Below, piece by piece: positions 8,281-16,807 of a stretch of DNA of 17,753 nt. The DNA is from Chromera velia (taxonomy: Eukaryota; Sar; Chromeraceae). The stretch covers positions 22,501 through 40,253 of the forward strand of contig JAHBMJ010000650.1 of assembly GCA_018398765.1 (NCBI GenBank), given 5' to 3'. The notes under the pieces were generated by a model, which saw only the letters and a list, made by a program, of their open reading frames with translations, was not told the DNA's origin and did not search any database. A program made the translations under genes and the position numbers. Positions within the stretch are counted from its first letter, which is position 1, and every line of letters begins with the position of its first letter.

Positions 8281-9148
8281 AAAAAAACTTAAAAAAAAAA
8301 AAATTAAAAAAACTTTCGAATAAAATTTATTTACAAAAATACCCCCCCTGCAAAAACTAAAAGAGGCTTAAACAATTTAAGACCGGCTTTGAGCTTCTAA
8401 AACCCTAACGAGTTTTTTTTTAAATACCTACAGTTGTTTACAAAAACTTTTTTTTTTATTTAATATATATCTTTAGCCTCTAGGTCTATATTTTCCTAGT
8501 CATTTCTTCTACTATTTCCTAGTATATTTTACATTATTTCGTACGTGGGAGGGTATGTTGAGATAATTTGTTTCTCCTTCGTAAAAGATGTCAGAATCCA
8601 TGTTTTTGTGAAGGAAACAAATGTGTACAGGAGACTGTGCATACTCAGAAAAAAAGAAATTAAGAAAGAGATTTTTTTGTGGTGAAGGGCAGATGAGGGA
8701 GGCAACAATCACTATAATATCTTTCTCCCTGAATGAGAAAGAAATGACCTAGGAAACGAATGCTTCTCTGTCTTTGTTTGATTAACTGAGCAGCCTGGGT
8801 TTTCTTTTGGCTTGTACAATGCGGTCGAATATCGCAATTTTGTTTTTATGTTAATTATGCCGTGAGTGATGGTCTCAGAGTGAGAAGATCACTGAGAACC
8901 TGCAAGTATATGGCTCAGTAGGGGCTTAGCCTGGGGTTTGGCACGTAACTTGCGGCGTAAGAGTGAAGACTGCGGTTTGAAGCTCTCTGAATGAACATGG
9001 TTTCATTTTCTTTGCTACTCAGACTTGTTGATCAATCAATAAAGCATATTTGATCAATTCATTTACTTTCAATTATCCTGTAATTGTCCTTAAAGTTTTT
9101 GAAGAGGCTATAGTGAATAGGAGACGAAGACTAGGTCCCTAGCATCAA
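8281..9148. other. AT-rich spacer
   Basis: Long A runs at 8278-8310, T runs near 8410-8460, then mixed sequence of moderate composition from 8500. The short minus frame at 8512-8712 has no recognisable motif. The stretch 8830-8990 is less AT-rich but shows no long open frame or tRNA-like box. Nothing else can be supported. Confidence 0.5.
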
Positions 9149-9253
9149 CCTAGGCATCAACATCAAAACTAAAAAAAAAAAAAACTCTAAAAAAAAAAAG
9201 GAAAGAAAAACGCCTAATAAAATTTAGAGTTTTTTTTAATGGCTTACGCCTAG
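9149..9253. mobile_element. Possible small foldback element with CTAGGC ends
   Basis: The left end reads CCTAGGCATCAACATC, then a poly-A tract and AACTCTAAAA. The minus-strand reading of the right end is CTAGGCGTAAGCCATT, then poly-A and AACTCTAAAT. The two arms thus share the order CTAGGC, poly-A, ACTCTA in inverted orientation. No target duplication is visible. The CTAGGC start links it loosely to the element at 555-793. Low complexity makes this tentative. Confidence 0.3.
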
Positions 9254-9842
9254 AAAAATATATTCATTATCGATGTACTCAAACGTAACAACGTGTTGCG
9301 GTATCACTGTATCAGTCTGTTACTTAGCGCCTAAATTAAAAAAGAACGAATATCTTATTTTTGTGCTTCACCTGTGCTTGCCCTGCAGAAGCTGCTTGGT
9401 TCACTCTGGGAGGGTTCAAGAATGAACGACTCGAAGGACGCAGTGGAGGTGCCCCCAACCATCTGGGAGCAGACGGCTGGTTTTGTCTGCCGCTGATCCC
9501 AGTGGAAATTGGGGATGGAGGCACAGCGGGGGCTTCTGGCTATAGAACTGTTCCTCTTAATGACTCATTGACTCTTAGATATGGCCTTAAGCGGGTTGTA
9601 GAAGGTATGAAGCACCTCCTTAGACTGTGCCACCTATGACGGAGTGTCACGCACCTCCATGTGCACCTATAATCAGACTGTGTAAAACTATATACGGACT
9701 GTCACAGTGTTTAAACCTATAAACGGACTGTCTACAGTGTACATAGACTAACCCCAACAGATAATGACTCACGGATTTTATCACTGAACTCTAACCTTTT
9801 CTGTCATCGACTGCCAGTCGCTCTGCCGGTGGCGACAAGCTC
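9254..9842. other. Spacer with possible short exon and degenerate tandem repeat
   Basis: A plus-strand frame is open at 9361-9639. A pyrimidine-rich stretch ending in CTGCAG at 9389 could be a splice acceptor, but no protein family is recognisable and I do not call a gene. From about 9690 to 9745 two degenerate units contain CTATA, ACGGACTGT and ACAGTGT, a short tandem duplication of about 40 bp. Confidence 0.35.
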
Positions 9843-9870
9843 TGCCGGCAATTGCCGTCCTGCCGGCAAT
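9843..9870. repeat. TGCCGGCAAT-type palindromic repeat, copy 2
   Basis: Matches 4293-4320 at 25 of 28 positions and has further TGCCGG words at 9822-9827 and 9885-9890. This copy carries no TIR-element insertion. Confidence 0.6.
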
Positions 9871-10196
9871 CGCTCTTCTCTGCTGCCGGAAAAAAAAGCA
9901 ACCCTGCATACAACTTCAATCGATCCATTTGCTCTCAGTCCTTGCTTTCACCATCGGAGGAACACCTGTCCGCTCTCGTCTCCTCCCCTCCCCTCCCCCT
10001 CCCTTCAGCAGCGCTCGATCGAAGATCCTGTACAGCCAGCCTCTCCAGAGACGCCAGAGTCCTCGATCAGGGTCCCTCCCGTCGGAGTCAAATCTAGGAG
10101 ACGCAGAGAGAGAAACAAAGCATGCAAGGCAGAAAGACAGAAGTAAGTGAGCGACCGATTGATTGAGCCAAGCAGGAAGGACTTCACATGCGAGAC

Positions 10197-10200
<4 letters not shown>

Positions 10201-10238
<38 letters not shown>
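10201..10238. repeat. (AG)19 microsatellite
   Basis: Perfect AG dinucleotide run in duplicon A. The corresponding tract in B has 16 units. Confidence 0.95.
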
Positions 10239-10240
<2 letters not shown>

Positions 10241-10696
10241 CGAAAGGGCAAAAAAAAGCAATTCCGAAGAAGAGTCAAGCAGAAACTTAACTGCTTGCCA
10301 GAAAGGATTGCATGACAACGGCAAAGAAGCAGGTTAAGGAAACAAAAAGAAAGAAAGAAAGAACAGAGCAGCTCGTCTTGATGGCGCTGCCCAAGGCGGT
10401 GTGTGTCAAGTCGGTTCGGGTCGGTTCGGTTGTCCTCACTCTGCGGCCGATGGCCGGCCGATCGGTGGGAAGTCGGTTTGGAGCATCATCATGCTTGACA
10501 CTGGCCGGTCTGCCTGATCAGCAGCACTTCGCCCTTCCTTTTCTTCACTCGATGACATTGCATGTAATGACACACCAACCGATGCCTCAAACCTCAAGCT
10601 GCGTACTTCAACACGAATTCATATGCACACTCCCCCCTCTCTCATCTTGCACGACCTTGTATCCATTGAATCTGACAGTCTGTCTGTCGAACCGTG

Positions 10697-10719
10697 CTCT
10701 CTCTCTCTCTCTCTCTCTA

Positions 10720-10766
<47 letters not shown>

Positions 10767-10778
10767 ATATGTGTGTGT
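10697..10778. repeat. Compound CT/GT microsatellite
   Basis: CT11, an ATTTT-type interruption, CT15, then GT6, a short AT break and GT4. This CT tract can pair with the AG tract of the same duplicon about 460 bp away, or with that of copy B. Confidence 0.95.
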
Positions 10779-10855
10779 CCCTCTCTCTTCGCTTTTGTCG
10801 TCCCAGAATTTCACTGACTGAATTGACTGACCGCTGCGGTGCCAGAAATGAAGAA

Positions 10856-11107
10856 TTCTTTCAACTGAAAGAGAGGGAGGGAAGAAGCTCGGTGTGTCTG
10901 TGGAAGGCGTGTGCGGATCCGTTGCGGTGCTGCCATCCGAAGCCTGCAGGGCCTCCCGTTCCTTCTCACGCAAACGCCGCGCAGTCTCCCTCCGTCTCAC
11001 TCGCACCCCCATGCAGGGACAGTCGCAAACAGAGAGAGAGCGGCTTTGATGGCTTCACCACCCCTGAATTTATCTTCCTCCAACTCTTCTTCCTCTTCTG
11101 CAACGCC
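10856..11107. other. Unique spacer between duplicons
   Basis: 252 bases not shared with either duplicon. ATG at 11049-11051 opens a frame starting MASPPLNLSSSNSSSSS that runs into duplicon B to TAG at 11220-11222. It is Ser/Pro-rich, matches no family I know and could be a gene start or chance. Confidence 0.4.
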
Positions 11108-11321
11108 GTCTCCTCCCCTCCCCTCCCCTTCAGCAGCGCTCGATCGAAGATCCTGTACAGCCAGCCTCTCCAGAGACGCCAGAGTCCTCGATCAGGGTCC
11201 CTCCCGTCGGAGTCAAATCTAGGAGACGCAGAGAGAGAAACAAAGCATGCAAGGCAGAAAGACAGGAGCAAGTGAGCGACCGATTGATTGAGCCAAGCAG
11301 GAAGGACTTCACATGCGAGAC

Positions 11322-11325
<4 letters not shown>

Positions 11326-11357
<32 letters not shown>
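11326..11357. repeat. (AG)16 microsatellite
   Basis: Perfect AG run in duplicon B. An (AAAG)n run of about seven units follows at 11465-11492, against about four units in copy A. Confidence 0.95.
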
Positions 11358-11359
<2 letters not shown>

Positions 11360-11777
11360 CGAAAGGGCAAAAAAAAGCAATTCCGAAGAAGAGTCAAGCA
11401 GAAACTTAATTGCTTGCCAGAAAGGATTGCATGACAACGGCAAAGAAGCAGGTTAAGGAAACAAAAAGAAAGAAAGAAAGAAAGAAAGAAAGAGCAGAGC
11501 AGCTCGTCTTGATGGCGCTGCCCAAGGCGGTGTGTGTCAAGTCGGTTCGGGTTGGTTCGGTTGTCCTCACTCTGCGGCCGATGGCCGGCCGATCGGTGGG
11601 AAGTCGGTTTGGAGCATCATCATGCTTGACACTGGCCGGTCTGCCTGATCAGCAGCACTTCGCCCTTCCTTTTCTTTCACTCACATTGCATGTAATGACA
11701 CACCCACTGATGCCTCAAACCTCAAGCTGCGTACTTCAACACGAATTTTGAATCTAACAGTCTGTCTGTCGAACCGT

Positions 11778-11780
<3 letters not shown>

Positions 11781-11818
<38 letters not shown>
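11781..11818. repeat. (CT)14(GT)5 microsatellite
   Basis: Uninterrupted CT run then GT run in duplicon B. The interruption and AT break of copy A are absent. Confidence 0.95.
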
Positions 11819-11897
11819 CTCCCTCGCTCTTCGCTTTCATCGTCCCAAAATTTCACTGACTGAATTGACTGACCGCTGCGGTGCCAGAAATGAAGAA

Positions 11898-12515
11898 AGT
11901 CGACAGAGTTTGACCCCCCTGCCTTCCTGCACATGAATTCTGTGTGAGGATTGTGGATGGCGTACTTCTGACGTCTCCTCCGAGTGCTCGACGTCTAACA
12001 GGCAGGTTGAAGAACAAGTCTTCCGCCACAATGTTTGTGCCACGCACATCAGACAGACCAGGGACGGGGCGCGGGCCACTGGGGCTTTCCATCTGCATAT
12101 CGCATCGTGTATGCACACTTGGAGTCTTCCGTCTTGGACGTGATGGTCAAATGTGCCACGTTCTGGAGAGATTGAATGAAGCAAGAGCCTCGTTCTCCCC
12201 GGAACCGAAAGGAAGGTGCGGCTGGAGCGGAGGTCCGTGTACTTTTTCAACTTGCTGGTCTCAAACGGTTCACAAACACCTTGTATGTCTTCCTGTCTAT
12301 TCCGGACCCCTCTTCTTGAACTTGCAAACTCTTAATTCACTCCGCCCTTCTTCACGGTAACTTCTGGCTCCTGCATCCAGGCAATTCTCTACCAGCTCCT
12401 TGCTGGCAGACTCTGGGCGAACAATAACCTCTCCTGCAGCAATTGGATTGATTACTTCATCGGGGAGCTTCAGAATTCTTCGTTCGGCAGGAACCTGCGC
12501 CTAAGGAGGCTGCAT
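11898..12515 (-). pseudogene. MLH1: MLH1 (MutL homologue) ATPase-domain relic, intronless
   Basis: Minus-strand sequence matches the N-terminal GHKL ATPase of eukaryotic MLH1, the mismatch-repair protein that pairs with PMS proteins. In order: [14 protein letters not shown] (IAAGEV at 12426-12443), [18 protein letters not shown] (KELVEN at 12384-12401, the ATP-binding box), [18 protein letters not shown], a damaged GFRGEALAS box near 12190, [35 protein letters not shown] (EDLFFN at 12006-12023), VRRRAL, and [17 protein letters not shown] to about 11918. This spans roughly residues 1-190 of the family (whole protein about 700-800) with no intron-sized gap. Several frameshifts (near 12360, 12310, 12190, 12080, 11980) and an in-frame TAG at 12501-12503 after a possible ATG (12513-12515) kill it. 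The left end stops at the duplicon boundary. In NPIAAGEV, P replaces the usual R or K. Confidence 0.88.
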
Positions 12516-13016
12516 GTCATCACGATGGCCTAGGCAGGTTAACCATCCAGAGAACAAAAGAGTCACAGAGCGTAAGAGTCCCTAAGGTAATAAGAGCTGC
12601 TGATAGCAAAGGCGTAACGAATGAGAAACATGGGCAGGACTCTCAAATAGTGGCTACCATCCATCAAGATGGAGAGACGGCGGGAGAAATTCCTGTGCAT
12701 GTCAGACTGACGAGTCTGACGACTGTATTGACAAGGAGGTTGAGTCTGTGCGGCATCACAGAGTGGGCGGCGAACTCTATGCACAGGGAGACTACTCAAG
12801 AACGATCGAACCTGCTCGAACATCTCTGATAGTAGTAGGGTATTTTTTTGTTATGCAGATCGAAAGCGATCGAACTTCATTCGAATTCTTCATCAGGTTT
12901 GGTGTGTCACCATGTGTGCGGACGTATACGCGTCTCCGCCTTCAGAGCCACCAGATCGCCCGCGCGGCGCGGCTCGCGGTATCTCGATCAGGCCACGAAC
13001 TCGAGCAAAACGCGAT
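12516..13016. other. Spacer with a perfect 20-bp hairpin
   Basis: No gene is recognisable. A minus frame at 12563-12823 is open for 86 codons but has no motif. At 12701-12720 GTCAGACT and AGTCTGAC form a perfect 8-bp stem around GACG, with no T run after it. From 12975 the sequence becomes GC-rich toward the satellite. Confidence 0.45.
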
Positions 13017-13433
13017 CATGCATGGCCCCGGAAAGCGAAGCGGGGGGCACTTAGAATTTCTGTTTAGACCCCAGCCCACGTGCATGCATGGCCCCGGAAA
13101 GCGAAGCGGGGGGCACTTACAAAATAAAAATACCCCAGCCCACGTGCATGCACGCTGTCTTTCAGCAAAAACCCGGCCCCAAAAGGCTGAATGTGCGCCA
13201 AATGTGCGTGCGTCAGATGCACGCTGTCTTTCACCAAAAAAAGGCTCCGGAAAGATCCCGCCCAAATGGTTCAGAAAAGCGTGAACCCAACTTCAACCCG
13301 TCGCCATGCATACGTGCGTCAGATATATGTGGCCCCGGAAAGTACGACTACGAAAAGGCATACCCACGAAAAGACATGTGTGCGTCAGAGCATACCTCCA
13401 GGCTTTTTTCCTGGGGAAGGGGGGGTTCCGCGG
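13017..13433. repeat. Long direct repeat, copy 1 (satellite start plus tail)
   Basis: One full 66-bp satellite unit (13021-13086), a second that diverges after GGGCACTTA, and about 280 bp of tail with GTGCGTCAGAT and GGCCCCGGAAAG words. From 13021 to 13433 it appears identical to 13747-14159, an offset of 726 bases, which is exactly 11 satellite units. It ends at an N (13434). Confidence 0.9.
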
Positions 13434-13434
13434 N

Positions 13435-13812
13435 AGCGGGGGGCACTTAGAATTTCTGTTTAGACCCCAGCCCACGTGCATGCATGGCCCCGGAAAGCGA
13501 AGCGGGGGGCACTTAGAATTTCTGTTTAGACCCCAGCCCACGTGCATGCATGGCCCCGGAAAGCGAAGCGGGGGGCACTTAGAATTTCTGTTTAGACCCC
13601 AGCCCACGTGCATGCATGGCCCCGGAAAGCGAAGCGGGGGGCACTTAGAATTTCTGTTTAGACCCCAGCCCACGTGCATGCATGGCCCCGGAAAGCGAAG
13701 CGGGGGGCACTTAGAATTTCTGTTTAGACCCCAGCCCACGTGCATGCATGGCCCCGGAAAGCGAAGCGGGGGGCACTTAGAATTTCTGTTTAGACCCCAG
13801 CCCACGTGCATG
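13435..13812. repeat. 66-bp satellite array
   Basis: After the N at 13434 a partial unit, then five full units starting at 13483, 13549, 13615, 13681 and 13747, identical by eye. Each unit contains GGCCCCGGAAAGCGAAGC, a run of six G, GGGCACTTAGAATTTC, CACGTG and TGCATGCA. The period is divisible by three and one unit happens to lack stops in several frames, so long frames of 22-residue repeats appear on both strands. These are by-products of the repeat, not genes. Confidence 0.95.
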
Positions 13813-14159
13813 CATGGCCCCGGAAAGCGAAGCGGGGGGCACTTACAAAATAAAAATACCCCAGCCCACGTGCATGCACGCTGTCTTTCAGCAAAAACCC
13901 GGCCCCAAAAGGCTGAATGTGCGCCAAATGTGCGTGCGTCAGATGCACGCTGTCTTTCACCAAAAAAAGGCTCCGGAAAGATCCCGCCCAAATGGTTCAG
14001 AAAAGCGTGAACCCAACTTCAACCCGTCGCCATGCATACGTGCGTCAGATATATGTGGCCCCGGAAAGTACGACTACGAAAAGGCATACCCACGAAAAGA
14101 CATGTGTGCGTCAGAGCATACCTCCAGGCTTTTTTCCTGGGGAAGGGGGGGTTCCGCGG
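13747..14159. repeat. Long direct repeat, copy 2
   Basis: Second copy of 13021-13433, apparently without differences, followed by CTTCTTCCG and another N at 14169. Identity over 413 bases with an N after each copy suggests either very recent duplication or a duplicated contig end in the assembly. Confidence 0.9.
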
Positions 14160-14169
14160 CTTCTTCCGN

Positions 14170-14500
14170 GCGGTCGACTAGCCGGCGTGCGTCAATCGTG
14201 CAGGTGTTATTTTTCTTACTTTCCGGGGCCGTTCGTAAGCTTGCTTGCGTCAGATGCCGGAAAGCGTAGCGTGGGGCACTTAGAAAACATCTGACGCTCC
14301 GTGCGAATGGCCCGGAAAGCGAAATTTATTCTTGTTGCACCTGCTTTAAATTTGGATAGTGCCTCCTCAGCTGAATTATCTTTCCGGGGCCGAGCTTGGC
14401 GTGCATCAGATCTTCCTGTAAATGTCGGACGCAGCCATCCGTGTGGTCTGGGGGGATGCAATTTTTATTAAATACCCTCTCAGCTTCGCTTTCTGGGCCA
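14170..14500. repeat. Scattered satellite motifs in both orientations
   Basis: Diverged pieces of the satellite: CCGGAAAGCGTAGCGTGGGG at 14257-14276 and GGCCCGGAAAGCGAAA at 14309-14324. Inverted TTTCCGGGGCC at 14220-14230 and 14381-14391, and GCTTCGCTTTCTGGGCC at 14484-14500. GCGTCAGATG (14247-14256) and CATCTGACGC (14288-14297) are perfect inverted 10-mers around a satellite-like core. Confidence 0.75.
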
Positions 14501-15169
14501 AACCTGTGAGCCTACGCGTCATGCAATGGCATGCCGTGGCCCCCGGCCATAGTATTTGTTAAGGCCCTTAGCCACACCTATGGAAAAAAAAAGTCGAATT
14601 ACCAATAAATCGGGTTACATTTGCCTTTTGGGACCCGCGCTTTCTGGTAACTATACAGCGCGTGCTAGCGCGTGCATGGCGAACATGCACCTTTTATCTA
14701 ACCTTGATGTATCGGTACATATGCAAAAACACATATGAAGGGGAATTGTACGTAGATTCGATCATCTGTATAGTTTTCAAGAAAGGCGATAAAGCATACC
14801 GTCTAAGTGAAGCTGTTCTGAATTGCTCCGTTGTTTGACTATGCTACCAAGCTCAGTAGCAAGTTAAGACATGCCGCCTTACAAAGTCAGGAGTAAGCCG
14901 CACCACGACTGAGTGTGCTTGACAAAGAGGAAAAACGGTTAATTTAATCTGCAGGAACCTCTTTTTACCCGTCTTCTTTCTCTCTACCTAGCCCCTCTTA
15001 TCGTTCTTCAGCACCTGGTTTCTCGACTTCGTTCTACCTCCACTTGAGGATTTGGGATACAAAATACTGTCTATATATAGTGTGTGTCGCTGTGGATACT
15101 GTAGTATTCGCTTTAAAATATTATGGAGAGGCTCACCGCGTATCGGTCCAGCGCTTGGTGAGTTCAAGA
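14501..15169. other. Spacer without recognisable gene
   Basis: Mixed composition, several short frames, none with a known motif. A frame at 14556-14738 has 60 codons and no recognisable domain. No tRNA, repeat or element end is seen. Confidence 0.5.
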
Positions 15170-16600
15170 GGGAGAGATATGAACAGAAGCCGTTTGGGCC
15201 TGTGGATAAAGCTAGGTAAGCAAGTGTGTGAACACTGTCAGAAGCCGTTTGGGCGTGTGGGTGAATGTTTGGGCGTGCGGGTGCATGGAGAAAGAGGGGT
15301 ATGAAAAAGAAGTGTGTGCAATAACAGAATCCGCTTAGGCCTGCAGGTAGATGAATGAAGAGAAACGGAGAGAGCGAGCATGTTTATGAGTATGTATGAG
15401 TTTGTGAACAGAAGCCATTTGGGCGTGCGGGCGAGACAAGGAGAACGAGTGTGTGAACAGAAGCCGCTTGGGCCCGTGGATGAATGAAGAGAGATCAATT
15501 GTGTATTATTGAAAAAAAGCCGCTTGGGCCACTGGTTAGGCCTGTAGATGAATAAAAAGAGATCAAGTGTGTAAACAGAAATATACAGAAGCCGCTTGGG
15601 CCTATAGATGAGTGAAAAGAGACAGGAAGAACAACTGTGTGAACAGAAGCCGTTTGGGCGTGTGGGTGAATGAAGGGAGACAAGGAGATACAAAGAGAGT
15701 GAGTGTGTGAACAGAAGCTGCTTGGGCGTATGGGTGAATGAAGGGAGACAAAGAGATACAAGGAGAGCGAGTGTGTGAACAGAAGCTGCTTGGGCATGTG
15801 GGTGAATGAAGGGAGACAAAGAGATACAAGGAGAGCGAGTGTATGAACAGAAGCCGGTTGGGCGTACGGGTGAAGAAAGAGAGACAAAGAGAGTGAGTAT
15901 ATGAACAAAAGCTAGGAACAGGAGCCGTTTAAGCCCGTGGATGAATGAAGAAGGATCAATTGAGTGTCATTGAACAAAAGCCGCTCGGGCCTATGGTTAG
16001 GCTTGTGGATGAATGAGGAGATATCAAGTGCGTAAACAGAAGCTGCTTGGGCCTGCTGATGAATTAAGAAAGACAGGGAGAGTGAGTGTGTGAACAGAAG
16101 CCGTTTGGGCATGTGGGTGAATGAAAAGAGACAAGGAGATACCAGGAAAGCGAGTGTGTGAACAGAAGCCGCTTGGGCCTCATGCAGTGAATCAATGAAG
16201 AATAATAAAGAAAAACATGGAGAGCGAGTGTGTAAACAGAAGCCGTTTGGGGCGTCACGATAGTGTAGGTGCATAAACACAGACAGAGAAAGCGAGTGTG
16301 TGAACTGGTGTGAACAAGCTAGGTGAACAGGAGCCGGTTGGGCATGTGGGTGAATGAAGAGGGACAAAGACTCACACAAGCATGTCAGCAGAAGATATTT
16401 GCATGGGCGTGTGGGTACCTGAATAAATAGAGACAGCCTGTCACTAAGAGAGAATGAGACTCAGAGTGTAAACAGAACTTCAAGCCGCTAGGGCCTGTGA
16501 GTAAATAGAAATAAATGAAGAGAGGCAGAGAGAGCGAGTGTGTGAACAAAAGCCGTTCGGGCATGTGGATATGAGAGTGTTGATAGAAGCCGTTAACTTT
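15170..16600. repeat. Degenerate minisatellite, about 20 units of 48-90 bp
   Basis: Units share a core GAACAGAAGCCGCTTGGGC, then a GTGGGTGAATGAAG-like part and a purine-rich spacer (AGAGACAAGGAGAGCGAG) ending in TGTGTG. Core starts include about 15183, 15405, 15456, 15643, 15709, 15778, 15846, 16094, 16161, 16236, 16325 and 16543. Unit length and sequence vary, unlike the 66-bp satellite, so this array is older. On the minus strand it yields long frames of PNGFCSHTRSPC-like peptide repeats. Changing frames and stops make a gene unlikely. Confidence 0.9.
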
Positions 16601-16807
16601 GGGTATATGAGTGAGTGATCGAAGAGAGACAGGGAAAATGAGGGAGTAAGTGAGTGAGTAAGTAAGACAGTAAGTGAGTGAATTAGTGAGGAAAGCAAGA
16701 ATGACTCAATGAGTCAGTGTCTAAGTGTCTTAGTGAGTGAGTAAGTGAGCACAATCAACTACAGCAACTAATACCGCAAGCGTAGCAAGCGTGTAGTTTG
16801 GGACTTG
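16601..16807. repeat. GTGAGTAA-rich low-complexity tract
   Basis: Runs of GTGAGTGAGTAAGTAAG-like sequence to about 16750, then about 50 bases of mixed sequence with AGCAAGCGT repeated before the LINE begins. Confidence 0.7.

Larger units (their letters stand above)
9978..10855 (+). repeat. Direct duplicon, copy A
   Basis: From GTCTCCTCCCCTCC to CCAGAAATGAAGAA this segment is nearly identical to 11108-11897. Copy A is longer mainly because of longer AG and CT tracts and about 45 bases near 10620-10668 that copy B lacks. Single-base differences are few. Open frames on both strands are made of microsatellite peptides (SLSLSL, RERERE) and are not credible genes. The order AG tract, AAAG tract, GC-rich middle, CT tract, GT tract is the same in both copies. 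The function is unknown. Confidence 0.9.
11108..11897 (+). repeat. Direct duplicon, copy B
   Basis: Second copy of 9978-10855, in the same orientation, offset about 1,125-1,130 bases at the start. The right boundary falls after CCAGAAATGAAGAA at 11897, where copy A continues with TTCTTTC and copy B meets the MLH1 relic. Microsatellite lengths differ from copy A: AG16 against AG19, longer AAAG run, single CT14 run. Confidence 0.9.

Noticed and set aside
9916-11397. Frames of SLSLSL or RERERE peptides in the duplicons
   Set aside because: Translation of AG/CT microsatellites.
543-12534. CCTAGG as an over-represented site
   Set aside because: I counted six in the window, against about four expected by chance. 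Only the copies at element ends were kept.
12882-12900. Hammerhead ribozyme (CTGATGA on the minus strand), sought because Penelope-like elements can carry one
   Set aside because: The required GAAA and stem partners are not in place, and the site is far from the element. CTGATGA at 16056 sits in a minisatellite unit and likewise lacks a proper stem II.
13021-14010. Long open frames of 22-residue repeats on both strands
   Set aside because: They arise because a 66-bp period is a multiple of three and one unit lacks stops in several frames. Both strands and two plus frames are open at once, which a real gene would not need.
14247-14297. Integron attC-like site
   Set aside because: The inverted ends and core length are superficially similar, but there is no integrase or attC consensus and the core is satellite-derived in a eukaryotic context.
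15238-16379. Minus-strand frames with PNGFCSHTRSP-like repeats
   Set aside because: By-products of the minisatellite. Frames change between units and end in stops, with no start context or domain.
13021-16600. CRISPR array
   Set aside because: The 66-bp array has no variable spacers, and the minisatellite varies along its whole unit. The genome is eukaryotic and no cas gene is present.
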